Made by a program: the position numbers and the translations under genes
Shown here: piece by piece, positions 16,567-25,004 of the stretch
How the letters are laid out: every line of letters starts with the position of its first letter
Numbering within the stretch: position 1 is the first letter of the stretch
Notes under the pieces: model-generated
The model's database searches: none
What the model saw: only the letters and a program-made list of their open reading frames with translations
Told to the model about the DNA's origin: nothing
Assembly (NCBI RefSeq): GCF_020410765.1
Contig: NZ_CP084541.1
Span: 5,882,001 to 5,946,000, forward strand
From: Streptomyces marincola
Lineage (GTDB): Bacteria > Actinomycetota > Actinomycetes > Streptomycetales > Streptomycetaceae
Direction of reading: 5' to 3'
DNA: 64,000 nt

Positions 16567-16800
16567 ATGACCTCAAGTGCCAGGCGCCCGAGGAGCGGGC
16601 GCTCCGCCGAATTCTGGACCCCGGGCCGGATCACCCTCGCGGCCGTCGCCGTCCTCACGCTGATCTTCATCTTCGAGAACACCCGGCAGACCCGGATCAG
16701 GCTGCTGATCCCCGAGGTGACGATGCCGCTGTGGCTGGCGCTGCTCGCGCCCGGCGTCATCGGCGCCCTGTGCGGGCTCTACCTCGCGCGCCGCAGGTGA
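16567..16800 (+). CDS. LapA-domain (DUF1049) small membrane protein
   Basis: The 77-residue protein has a basic cytoplasmic N terminus, a first membrane helix ('ITLAAVAVLTLIFIFENT'), the conserved polar stretch 'TRQTRIRLLIPEVTMPLW' and a second helix ending in Arg residues. This matches the LapA/DUF1049 family, implicated in lipopolysaccharide assembly in Gram-negatives and of unknown role in actinomycetes. It faces a strong bidirectional hairpin. Confidence 0.82.
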   Translation: MTSSARRPRSGRSAEFWTPGRITLAAVAVLTLIFIFENTRQTRIRLLIPEVTMPLWLALLAPGVIGALCGLYLARRR

Positions 16801-16816
16801 GGCCGGCGGCCGGCGC

Positions 16817-16842
16817 GCCGGCCGGGGGACGCCCCGGCCGGC
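16817..16842. terminator. Bidirectional terminator between convergent genes
   Basis: An 11-bp perfect stem, GCCGGCCGGGG (16817-16827) with CCCCGGCCGGC (16832-16842), closes a GACG tetraloop. It lies between the converging LapA-like gene and the phnD remnant and can serve both strands. Confidence 0.75.
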
Positions 16843-16846
16843 GGCC

Positions 16847-17155
16847 TCACGCGTCCCCGGGCGACGTCGGCCTGCCCGCTCGCTGGGCCTCGATCACGGC
16901 GGTGTAGCTGGTGGCCTTCTGGAAGGTCACCTCCTTGCCGGTCTCGTCCTCAAGCAGCTCGATGATCGGCTCGTAGCGCTGGGCGGGCGAGGTGGACTCC
17001 TCGGACGGGATCGCCGCGAGGACCAGGGTGTCCGGGTCGCGGCCCTCACCGGAGTCGCCGCCGCCGGACGCGGCGCTGGAACCGCAGGCGGTGAGCGCGA
17101 GCGGGACCAGGGCGGCGCGCGCCGCCAGCCGGGGGACGCGGGTCGTGCTGGGCAT
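16847..17155 (-). pseudogene. phnD: 3'-truncated phosphate/phosphonate ABC substrate-binding lipoprotein
   Basis: ATG 17155 opens a convincing N terminus: Arg-containing n-region, hydrophobic stretch and lipobox 'LALTACGSS', then the PhnD-like start 'DTLVLAAIPSEESTSPAQRYEPIIELLEDE' broken by loops and 'YTAVIEAQRAG'. Phosphonate-binding proteins of this type run to about 300 residues, but here the frame ends at 102 residues, right after the 'EAQRAG' helix, with a non-homologous tail and stop. No permease or ATPase gene of such a system follows. The rest of the gene was probably deleted, leaving a secreted fragment without a binding cleft. The symbol is given for homology only. Confidence 0.75.
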
Positions 17156-17437
17156 GGTGGAACGTCCTTCGACACAGGGGGGTGGGGCTGTCAGCGTCGG
17201 GAGGACAGGTGTGGACGCGGGCGCACAGGGGTTAACCCGTGCTGAACGGTGCGGAAGACAACGGTCCAGTTGGTGCCACAAGCGGCCCCGCCGCCCGGCC
17301 GCCGCGCCCTGCCAGCCCGCGCGGCGACGGGGCGCGCCCGCGGCGTCGCGTGCGGTGTCCCGGCGGTCCCGGCCCTGTTGTCCGGCCTGTCCCCGCCGTG
17401 TTCGATGGTCGTCACGCACCGGCCACCGGAGGGGAAC

Positions 17438-19405
17438 ATGGCCCGCACCACGACGACCGTCCGCCGCAGCACGCTCATCCTGCCCGTGGCGCCCCTGGGC
17501 CCCGAGAACCCGCTGCCGCCGCTGCTGCCCCGCGACGAGGCGCACCACGTCGGCGAACGGGAGCGGGCCGCGCTGCCGCCCGACATGGCCCGCCAGATCG
17601 GGTACGCGCCGCTGCGCACGGTGCTGCCCACCCGGCTCCTCGACGGGTACGGCAGGACCCGCCGCCGTACCGAGCTGGAGACCCTGGTCATCGAGAACGA
17701 CCGGCTGCGCGCCACCGTGCTGCCCGGTTTCGGCGGCCGCGTCCACTCGCTGTACCACAAGCCGTCGGGGCGTGACCTGCTGTACACCAACCCCGTGCTC
17801 CAGCCCGCCGACTTCGCGCTGAACGGCGCGTGGTTCTCCGGCGGCATCGAATGGAACATCGGCGCGACCGGACACACGACGCTCTCCTGCGCGCCCGTGC
17901 ACGCGGCCGTCGTGACGGCTCCCGACGGCGGCCGGATGCTGCGGCTGTGGGAGTGGGAACGGCTGCGGGACACGCCGTTCCAGGTCGACCTGTGGCTGCC
18001 CGAGGGCTCGGACCACCTGTTCGTCGGGGTGCGCGTCCGCAACCCGCACGAGACGGCCGTGCCCCTCTACTGGTGGTCGAACACCGCCGTGCCCGAGGGC
18101 CCCGGCACCCGCGTCCTCGCGCCCGCCGACGAGGCGTGGCACTTCGGCTACGCCAGGACCCTGCGGCGCATCCCCGTGCCCGAGTGGGACGGCGCGGACC
18201 GCAGCTACCCGCTGCACGGCGACCACCCGGCCGACTACTTCTACGAGGTGCCCGCGTCCGCCAGGAAGTGGATCGCCGCGGTGGACCGGCACGGGTCCGG
18301 CCTGGTGCAGACCTCCACGGCCCGGCTGAGCGGCCGGAAGCTGTTCGTGTGGGGCGCGGGCCCGGGCGGGCGCCGCTGGCAGCGCTGGCTGACCGAGGAG
18401 GGCACGCCCGGGTACGCCGAGATCCAGGCCGGGCTGGCCCGCACCCAGCTGGAGCACGTGCCGCTCGCGGCCGGGGCCGAGGTCAGCTGGCTGGAGACCT
18501 ACGGGCCGGTCGACTGCGACCCGGCCGCCGTGCACGGCTCCGACTGGCGCGCGGCCCGCGAACACCTCGCGCTGCGGCTGGCGGACACGCTGCCGGCGGA
18601 ACGCGTGGCGGCGGCGTACGCGGCCTGGCTGCCCTGCGCGGACCTCGCCCCCGAGGAGGCGCTGCACACGGGGAGCGGCTGGGGCGCGCTCGACGTCGCG
18701 CGCGGCGGCTACGCGTTGCCTGGCACGCCGTTCGACTCCGGCACGATCGGCGCGGAGCAGCGCCCGTGGCTGCGGCTGCTCGACACAGGACGGCTCCCGG
18801 ACGAGGCCGCGGACCCGGCCAGGCCGCCAGGGCCAGGACCGGTCTCCGCCCCCTGGCGCGAGCGCCTTGAGTGCGCGCCGGGCGGGCCGGTCACCGACTA
18901 CCACCTCGGGGTGGCCCAGTGGCACGCGGGCGACCGGTCGCAGGCCGGGCGCAGCTGGGAACGCGCGCTCGCCGCCGGACCGACCCCCTGGGTGCTGCGC
19001 TGCCTCGCCGTGGCCCGGGCCGCCGCCGGGCACCGGCAGGAGGCGGCCGAGTACGCCGCCGCGGCGGCCGGCCTCGCCCTCGACACGCCGGGCGTGCCGC
19101 TGCCCGCCCTGGCGGCGCTCGGCCGCGAGGCGGTGCCGCTGCTGCTGGCCGCGGGCCGGGCCGCCGAGGCCGGGCGGCTCCTGGAGCGGCTGCCGGACCG
19201 CGTGCGCGGGACGGGCAGGTTCCGGCTGCTGCACGCGCGCGTGCTCATCGCCCAGGGCGACCGGCGCGCCGCGCGGACCGTCTTCGACGCCGGGTTCGAG
19301 GTGGCGGACCTGCGCGAGGGCGACGAGATCCTGAGCGACACCTGGGCGGAGCTGACCGAGGATCCGCTGCCCGAGCGGTACGAGTTCCGGATGCGCCCGT
19401 CCTGA
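17438..19405 (+). CDS. DUF5107 (mutarotase-like) protein with TPR-like C terminus
   Basis: The 655-residue protein has the DUF5107 core at about residues 80-380: 'ATVLPGFGGRVHSLYHKPSG', 'LYTNPVLQPADFALNGAWFS', 'GGIEWNIGATGHT' and 'YWWSNTAVPEGPGTRVL'. The fold is galactose-mutarotase-like and the family appears in sugar catabolism loci. The last 180 residues are alanine-rich helical repeats of TPR type ('AQWHAGDRSQAGRSWERALA'). No signal peptide. ATG 17438 follows GGAGGGG. It lies just before the polyol operon on the same strand and may process the imported sugar, but a hairpin separates the units. The 282 bases upstream hold no gene I can support. Confidence 0.85.
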   Translation: MARTTTTVRRSTLILPVAPLGPENPLPPLLPRDEAHHVGERERAALPPDMARQIGYAPLRTVLPTRLLDGYGRTRRRTELETLVIENDRLRATVLPGFGGRVHSLYHKPSGRDLLYTNPVLQPADFALNGAWFSGGIEWNIGATGHTTLSCAPVHAAVVTAPDGGRMLRLWEWERLRDTPFQVDLWLPEGSDHLFVGVRVRNPHETAVPLYWWSNTAVPEGPGTRVLAPADEAWHFGYARTLRRIPVPEWDGADRSYPLHGDHPADYFYEVPASARKWIAAVDRHGSGLVQTSTARLSGRKLFVWGAGPGGRRWQRWLTEEGTPGYAEIQAGLARTQLEHVPLAAGAEVSWLETYGPVDCDPAAVHGSDWRAAREHLALRLADTLPAERVAAAYAAWLPCADLAPEEALHTGSGWGALDVARGGYALPGTPFDSGTIGAEQRPWLRLLDTGRLPDEAADPARPPGPGPVSAPWRERLECAPGGPVTDYHLGVAQWHAGDRSQAGRSWERALAAGPTPWVLRCLAVARAAAGHRQEAAEYAAAAAGLALDTPGVPLPALAALGREAVPLLLAAGRAAEAGRLLERLPDRVRGTGRFRLLHARVLIAQGDRRAARTVFDAGFEVADLREGDEILSDTWAELTEDPLPERYEFRMRPS

Positions 19406-19539
19406 CCCGGGCGGCCCCCGCGGCCGGTGGTGGACCGGGCGCCGGGCAGGGCCCGGTGCCCGCCCGGTGACCGGATGCGGCCGACCGCTCGGACACGCGG
19501 CGACCGAACGGGCGCGAAACGGGCGCCCGCATTGCCCGT

Positions 19540-19568
19540 CCGGGCGGCGGGCGTGGGCCGCCGCCCGG
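19540..19568 (+). terminator. Hairpin after the DUF5107 gene
   Basis: CCGGGCGGCGG (19540-19550) and CCGCCGCCCGG (19558-19568) form an 11-bp perfect stem around a 7-nt loop. An outer inverted repeat, TGCCCGTCCGG (19533-19543) with CCGGACGGGCA (19580-19590), shares bases with the inner 5' arm, so two alternative structures are possible. The rest of the 310-base gap up to 19716 should hold the promoter of the polyol operon; I see no certain promoter boxes. Confidence 0.65.
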
Positions 19569-19715
19569 TCGTCGCCCCACCGGACGGGCATTATCGGGCG
19601 TGATCTTCCGCACTGAATGCCTGGGCAGGGGCGGGCGTTGAGCGGTAGAACTCTGCACACGGGCCCAATCAGGCAGGGAAAGCACGGAATCGGAACCGCT
19701 GCGAGGAGGCACCGC

Positions 19716-20477
19716 ATGACCGCGGAGGAGCGGCAGCGCGCCATCGTCGGAGTCGCCAGGCGCTCCGGCGCGGTGCAGGTCACCCAACTGGCGCGGGATC
19801 TCGGCGTGGCCAAGGAGACCGTGCGCAGGGATCTGCGCGTGCTGGAGGCGCACGGCCTGCTCCGCCGCACCCACGGCGGCGCGTACCCCGTGGAGAGCGC
19901 CGGGTTCGAGACGACGCTCGCGCTGCGCGCCACGCGGCACGTGCCGGAGAAGCGGCGCATCGCCGCGGCCGCCGCCGAACTGGTGGGCGACGCCGAGACG
20001 GTGTTCATCGACGAGGGCTTCACCCCCCAGCTCATCGCCGAGTCGCTGCCGAGGGACCGGGCGTTGACCGTGGTCACCGCGTCGCTGACCGTGGCGTCGG
20101 CCCTGGCCCCGGTCGACGACTGGACGGTGCTGCTGCTCGGCGGCCGGGTCCGCGGCTCCACGATGGCAACGGTCGACCACTGGACGGCGAAGATGCTCGC
20201 CGGCTTCGTCATCGACCTCGCCTTCATCGGCGCCAACGGCATCTCCCGCGAGCACGGCCTCACCACGCCCGACCCCGCGGTGAGCGAGGTCAAGCGGCAG
20301 GCCGTGCTGGCCTCAAGGCGCCGGGTGTTCACCGGCATCCACACCAAGTTCGGCGCGGCGAGCTTCTGCCGCTTCGCGGACGTGCCCGACCTCGACGTGA
20401 TCGTGACGAGCACGAGTCTCAGCACCGCGGAGGCACACCGCTACTCCCTCCAGGGGCCGCAGGTCATCCGCGTCTGA
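19716..20477 (+). CDS. DeoR/GlpR-family transcriptional regulator of the polyol operon
   Basis: The 253-residue protein has a DeoR winged helix ('TAEERQRAIVGVARRSGAVQ', 'LARDLGVAKETVRRDLRVLE', 'LLRRTHGGAYPVES') and a DeoRC sugar-phosphate sensor ('DAETVFIDEGFTPQLIAESL', 'LAFIGANGISREHGLTTPD', 'VKRQAVLASRRRVF'). It heads the run of transport and dehydrogenase genes, with 83 bases before the binding-protein gene, and is the obvious local regulator, probably a repressor released by a phosphorylated sugar. ATG 19716 follows GAGGAGG. Confidence 0.92.
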   Translation: MTAEERQRAIVGVARRSGAVQVTQLARDLGVAKETVRRDLRVLEAHGLLRRTHGGAYPVESAGFETTLALRATRHVPEKRRIAAAAAELVGDAETVFIDEGFTPQLIAESLPRDRALTVVTASLTVASALAPVDDWTVLLLGGRVRGSTMATVDHWTAKMLAGFVIDLAFIGANGISREHGLTTPDPAVSEVKRQAVLASRRRVFTGIHTKFGAASFCRFADVPDLDVIVTSTSLSTAEAHRYSLQGPQVIRV

Positions 20478-20560
20478 CCGGCTCGCCCGATCCCACACAT
20501 CCACGACACCCCCCCGCGGGCGGTGCGGCCTCGCACGCCCGGAAACCAGGAGTCTCGACC

Positions 20561-21916
20561 ATGCGCAGCAAGAGCCGAAGCACCACGCGTGCCCTGGTCG
20601 CCAGCGCGGCGGCCTGTACGCTGCTCGCCGCCTGCGCCGGAGCCGGAGGCCACGGCTCCGGCGGCGACAGCATCAACGTCCTCATGGTCAACAACCCGCA
20701 GATGGTCCAGCTCAGGGAGCTCACCCAGGAGCACTTCACCGAGGAGACCGGGATCGAGGTCCACTTCACGGTGCTCCCGGAGAACGAGGTCAGGGACAAG
20801 ATCAGTCAGGACTTCGCCAACCAGTCCGGCCAGTACGACGTGGCCACGATCAGCAACTACGAGACGCCGATCTACTCGGGCAACGGCTGGCTCCAGCCGC
20901 TCGACGAATACCTCTCCTCCGACAGCGACTACGACGCCGCCGACATCCTCCCGCCCATCCAGCGCTCGCTGACCGGCGAGGACGGCCACATCTACGCGCA
21001 GCCGTTCTACGGCGAGTCCTCGTTCCTGATGTACCGCACCGACGTGTTCGAAGAGCACGGCCTCACCATGCCGGAGAGGCCCACCTGGCAGGAGGTGGCC
21101 GACCTCGCCGCCGAGGTCGACGCGGCCGAGGAGGACATGAAGGGCATCTGCCTGCGCGGCCTGCCCGGCTGGGGCGAGGTCATCGCGCCGCTGACCACGC
21201 TGGTCAACACGTTCGGCGGCACGTGGTTCACCGCCGACTGGGAAGCCGCGCTCACCGAGCCCGAGTTCGTCGAGGCCACCGAGTTCTACGTGGACCTCGT
21301 GCGCGAGCACGGCGAGGCGGGTGCCGCCCAGTCCGGCTACGCCGAGTGCCTGAACAACATGGTCCAGGGCAACACCGCCATGTGGTACGACGCCACCGCG
21401 GGCGCCGGCTCGCTTGAGGCGGCCGACTCCCCGGTGCGCGGCACCATCGGCTACGTGCCCGCGCCGGTCGTGGAGACCGAGAGCTCGGGCTGGCTCTACA
21501 CGTGGGCCTGGGGCGTGCAGCGGGCCTCGGCCAACCCGGACGCCGCCTGGGAGTTCATCTCCTGGGCCTCCGGCACGGAGTACGAGGAACTCGTCGGCGA
21601 GACCCTCGGCTGGGAGAACGTCCCGGCCGGCAAACGGGCGTCCACCTACGACGACCCGCGCTACCAGCAGGCGGCCGGCGCGTTCTGGGAGGTGACGCGG
21701 GACGCCATCGCCGAGGCCGACCCGTTCGACCCGGGCGTGCAGGAACGGCCGGTCCCGGGAGTGCAGTTCGTCACCATCCCCGAGTTCGCCGACCTCGGGA
21801 CCCGCGTGTCGCAGGAGATCAGCGCGGCCATCGCCGGGCGGCAGAGCGTCCGGGACGCGCTGGAGACCTCCCAGGACATGGCCGAGGAGATCGCGGAGGA
21901 GCACCGGAACCGATGA
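20561..21916 (+). CDS. ABC transporter polyol-binding lipoprotein (sorbitol/mannitol type)
   Basis: The 451-residue protein has a lipoprotein signal with lipobox 'LLAAC' ending at Cys25, then a family 1 sugar-binding fold. 'QYDVATISNYETPIYSGNGW', 'DGHIYAQPFYGESSFLMYRT' and 'MVQGNTAMWYDATAGAGSLE' resemble SmoE-like sorbitol/mannitol-binding proteins. It should be anchored outside the membrane and deliver a polyol to the permeases that follow. Start ATG 20561 has AGGAG upstream. The stop overlaps the first permease as ATGA. Confidence 0.9.
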   Translation: MRSKSRSTTRALVASAAACTLLAACAGAGGHGSGGDSINVLMVNNPQMVQLRELTQEHFTEETGIEVHFTVLPENEVRDKISQDFANQSGQYDVATISNYETPIYSGNGWLQPLDEYLSSDSDYDAADILPPIQRSLTGEDGHIYAQPFYGESSFLMYRTDVFEEHGLTMPERPTWQEVADLAAEVDAAEEDMKGICLRGLPGWGEVIAPLTTLVNTFGGTWFTADWEAALTEPEFVEATEFYVDLVREHGEAGAAQSGYAECLNNMVQGNTAMWYDATAGAGSLEAADSPVRGTIGYVPAPVVETESSGWLYTWAWGVQRASANPDAAWEFISWASGTEYEELVGETLGWENVPAGKRASTYDDPRYQQAAGAFWEVTRDAIAEADPFDPGVQERPVPGVQFVTIPEFADLGTRVSQEISAAIAGRQSVRDALETSQDMAEEIAEEHRNR

Positions 21917-22881
21917 ACACCACGACCACCCGCACCCCCGCGCCCCCCGCCCGCCCCGCGGCGGGAGCCGCCCGGCCGCCGCGGCCGAGCCGGGTCTCGT
22001 CCTGGGCCCGCAGGGCACCGCTCCTCCCGGCCCTGATCTTCCTCGTCGTCGTCACGCAGCTGCCGTTCGCCGCCACCCTGGTGATCTCGCTGTGGGACTG
22101 GAACGCCCTCTACCCGGACGACCGCGCGTTCACCGGATTCGGCAACTACGGCACGGTGCTGGGCGATTCCGACCTGCGCGGCGCCGTCCTCACCACGGCG
22201 CTGCTGACCGCCACGGTCGTGCTGGTCAGTCTCGTGCTCGGGCTCGCGCTCGCGCTGCTCCTCGACCGCCGCTTCCGCGGGCGCGGCGTGGTGCGCACCA
22301 TGGCCATCACGCCGTTCCTGCTCGTGCCGGTGGCCGCCGCGCTGATGTGGAAGCACCTGCTGTTCAACCCCGAGTACGGGCTGCTCAACGGCCTGCTCGC
22401 CGCGTTCGGCGACCTGTTCGGGTTCACCGCGCCGCAGCCGGACTGGATCTCCGAGATGCCGCTGCTCGCGGTGGAGGCGGCGCTGATCTGGCAGTGGACG
22501 CCGTTCATGATGCTGATCCTGCTGGCCGGCCTCCAGAGCCGCCCGCTCGAACTCACCGAGGCGGCCCGCATCGACGGCGCGAACAACTGGCAGATCTTCG
22601 CCCACCTGACGCTGCCGCACCTGCGCCGCTACATCGAACTCGGCGGCCTGCTCGGCTCGATCTACATCGTCCAGCACTTCGACGCGGTGTTCACCATCAC
22701 CGCCGGCGGTCTCGACACCGCCAACCTGCCCTACGTCGTCTACCAGGAGTTCTACCAGGCGCAGGACTACGGCGTGGCCTCCGCGGCCGGGGTGCTCGTC
22801 GTCCTCGGCTCGCTGCTCATCGCCACGTTCGCGCTGCGCGTGGTGTCCTCGCTGTTCCGGGAGGAGGGGAGCCGGTCATGA
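21913..22881 (+). CDS. Sugar/polyol ABC transporter permease 1 (MalF-like)
   Basis: The 322-residue protein has a Pro/Arg-rich cytoplasmic N terminus, six predicted membrane helices, and the inner-membrane-permease EAA loop 'LTEAARIDGANNWQIFAHLTLPHL' that docks to the ATPase. ATG 21913 overlaps the binding-protein stop, and its own stop overlaps the next permease, so the operon is translationally coupled. Confidence 0.93.
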   Translation: MNTTTTRTPAPPARPAAGAARPPRPSRVSSWARRAPLLPALIFLVVVTQLPFAATLVISLWDWNALYPDDRAFTGFGNYGTVLGDSDLRGAVLTTALLTATVVLVSLVLGLALALLLDRRFRGRGVVRTMAITPFLLVPVAAALMWKHLLFNPEYGLLNGLLAAFGDLFGFTAPQPDWISEMPLLAVEAALIWQWTPFMMLILLAGLQSRPLELTEAARIDGANNWQIFAHLTLPHLRRYIELGGLLGSIYIVQHFDAVFTITAGGLDTANLPYVVYQEFYQAQDYGVASAAGVLVVLGSLLIATFALRVVSSLFREEGSRS

Positions 22882-23783
22882 CGACCGCCGACCTGAAGAC
22901 CACGACCGCCCGCCCCGCGCGGCAGGCCGCCGGCCGCGCCGCCCCCCGCCCGCCCGGCGGCGGCCGGTGGCGCTCGGCGGCGCTCACGCTCGGCGCGTGG
23001 GTGGCCGGACTGCTGTTCTTCCTGCCCGTTGCGTGGCTGGTGCTGACGTCACTGCACTCGGAGTCCGACGCGGCGAGCAACCCGCCCGCGGTCATGGCCC
23101 CGCTGACGCTCGACAACTATCGCGAGTTCTTCGGCACCTCGATCTGGGAGGGGCCCTGGCCGCCGCTGATCAACTCGGCCACCGCGTCCCTGGCCTCGAC
23201 CGCCCTGGTGCTGCTCCTCGCGCTGCCGGCCGCCTACGCGCTGACCATCAGGCCGGTGAAGGCGTGGCGCGACACGCTGTTCTTCTTCCTGTCCACCAAG
23301 ATGCTGCCGGTCGTGGCCGGGCTGCTGCCGGTCTACCTGTTCGCGCGGAACATCGGCTTCCTCGACCACGTCTGGCTCCTGGTCATCCTCTACACCTCGA
23401 TGAACCTGCCCATCGCTGTGTGGATGCTCCAGTCCTTCCTCGCCGAGGTTCCCTCATCCGTCATCGAGGCGGCCCAGCTGGACGGCGCGAGACTGCCGGT
23501 GGTGCTGGGGCGCGTGGTGGCGCCCATCGTGCTGCCCGGCATCGCCGCCACGGCGCTGATCTGCTTCATCTTCAGCTGGAACGAACTGCTCTTCGCGCGG
23601 GTCCTCACCGGCGTCAGGGCCGAGACGGCCCCGGTGTTCCTGACCAGCTTCATCACGAGCCAGGGCCTGTTCCTCGCCCAGCTGGCCGCCGCCTCGATCG
23701 CCATCTCCCTGCCGGTGCTCGCCGCGGGGTTCGCCGCCCAGGACAAGCTGGTCCAGGGTCTGTCGCTAGGAGCTGTCAAGTGA
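22878..23783 (+). CDS. Sugar/polyol ABC transporter permease 2 (MalG-like)
   Basis: The 301-residue protein has six membrane helices and the MalG-type EAA loop 'VIEAAQLDGARLPVVLGRVV', with the typical 'FSWNELLFARVL' segment after it. It pairs with the preceding permease. No ATP-binding subunit gene is present in the operon; Streptomyces sugar importers commonly share the ATPase MsiK encoded elsewhere, which is the likely explanation. Its stop overlaps the dehydrogenase GTG. Confidence 0.93.
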   Translation: MTTADLKTTTARPARQAAGRAAPRPPGGGRWRSAALTLGAWVAGLLFFLPVAWLVLTSLHSESDAASNPPAVMAPLTLDNYREFFGTSIWEGPWPPLINSATASLASTALVLLLALPAAYALTIRPVKAWRDTLFFFLSTKMLPVVAGLLPVYLFARNIGFLDHVWLLVILYTSMNLPIAVWMLQSFLAEVPSSVIEAAQLDGARLPVVLGRVVAPIVLPGIAATALICFIFSWNELLFARVLTGVRAETAPVFLTSFITSQGLFLAQLAAASIAISLPVLAAGFAAQDKLVQGLSLGAVK

Positions 23784-24769
23784 AAGCCGCCCTCATCGAA
23801 TCCGTCGGAAAGGTCAAGGTCACCACGGTCCCCGATCCGACCCCGGGGCCGCGCGAGGTCGTGGTCAAGGTCGCCGCGTGCGGCCTGTGCGGCACCGACC
23901 TGCACATCAGGGAGGGCGAGTTCGCGCCCCGGCTGCCGGTGGTGCCCGGCCACGAGTTCGCGGGCGAGGTGGTGGCCACCGGGCGGGAGGTCACCACGCT
24001 CGCCGAGGGCGACCGGGTCGCGGTCGACCCCTCCCTGTACTGCCACGAGTGCCGCTACTGCCGCACGGGGCACGCCAACCTGTGCGAGCGCTGGGCGGCG
24101 ATCGGCGTGACGGTGGCGGGCGGCGCCGCCGAGTTCGCGGTGGCGCCCGCGGCGAACTGCGTGAAACTGCCCGAGCACGTCTCCACGCAGGACGCGGCGC
24201 TGATCGAGCCGCTGTCCTGCGCGATCCGCGGCTACGACGTCATCCGCTCCACGCTGGGCGCCCGGGTGCTGATCTACGGCTCGGGCACGATGGGCCTGAT
24301 GATGCTCGAACTGGCCAAGCGGACCGGCGCGAGCGGCGTCGACGTCGTGGACGTGAACCCGGAGCGGCTGGCCACCGCCGAGCGGCTCGGCTGCTCAAGG
24401 ACGGCGGCCGGCGCCGACGAGTTCGACCGGCCCGAGGGCTGGGAGTTCGTCATCGACGCCACGGGCAACGCCGCCGCCATCCAGGACGGCCTCGGCCGGG
24501 TCGCGAAGGCCGGCACGTTCCTCCAGTTCGGGGTGTCCGACTACGCGGCCCGCGCCACCATCGAGCCCTACAAGATCTACAACCAGGAGATCACCATCAC
24601 CGGCTCGATGGCCGTGCTGCACAGCTACGAACGCGCCGCCGACCTGTTCGCGGCGGGGCTGCTGGACCCGTCGGTGTTCATCAGCGACCGGCTGCCGCTC
24701 GACGAGTACCCCGAGGCGCTCGACCGGTTCGCGGCCGGCATCGGCAGGAAGATCGTGGTCACGCCGTAG
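23780..24769 (+). CDS. Zinc-dependent polyol dehydrogenase (MDR superfamily)
   Basis: The 329-residue enzyme is a medium-chain dehydrogenase with catalytic zinc ligands in 'CGLCGTDLH' (Cys37 region) and 'GHEFAGEV', a structural-zinc lobe with four cysteines ('CHECRYCRTGHANLC'), and a NAD-binding Rossmann loop 'VLIYGSGTMGLMML'. It resembles sorbitol/xylitol dehydrogenases and should oxidise the imported polyol to a ketose. GTG 23780 overlaps the permease stop. No sugar kinase follows, so the ketose must be phosphorylated by an enzyme encoded elsewhere. Confidence 0.9.
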   Translation: MKAALIESVGKVKVTTVPDPTPGPREVVVKVAACGLCGTDLHIREGEFAPRLPVVPGHEFAGEVVATGREVTTLAEGDRVAVDPSLYCHECRYCRTGHANLCERWAAIGVTVAGGAAEFAVAPAANCVKLPEHVSTQDAALIEPLSCAIRGYDVIRSTLGARVLIYGSGTMGLMMLELAKRTGASGVDVVDVNPERLATAERLGCSRTAAGADEFDRPEGWEFVIDATGNAAAIQDGLGRVAKAGTFLQFGVSDYAARATIEPYKIYNQEITITGSMAVLHSYERAADLFAAGLLDPSVFISDRLPLDEYPEALDRFAAGIGRKIVVTP

Positions 24770-24784
24770 GCTCGCGCGGTCGTG

Positions 24785-24818
24785 GGCGCCGGCGGCCGGA
24801 CGGGCGGCCACCGGCGCC
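24785..24818 (+). terminator. Terminator-like hairpin after the polyol operon
   Basis: GGCGCCGG (24785-24792) pairs with CCGGCGCC (24811-24818), with further GGC/GCC pairing possible in the 18-nt interior. It starts 16 bases after the dehydrogenase stop. Confidence 0.5.
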
Positions 24819-25004
24819 GTTCACGTGCGGGGGCGCGGCCGTCCGCGCGGCGCTCGCGCGGCCCGGCGGGGGCCGCGGCCGGCTCAGCCAGGGACTGGCG
24901 ATCCGCGGCTCAAGGGGTCCTGAACATCCGGGCCCGATCCGGCGAGTATGAGGGTGATCACGCCGATCGCGCGGGCGGCGCCCGCTGATCCCAGGAGACC
25001 TCTC

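Noticed and set aside
16847..20425. A 1192-codon open frame on the minus strand
   Set aside because: Only its last 102 codons (the phnD remnant) read as protein; the rest is the antisense shadow of the DUF5107 and DeoR genes, with Arg/Pro/Gly-rich low-complexity translation.
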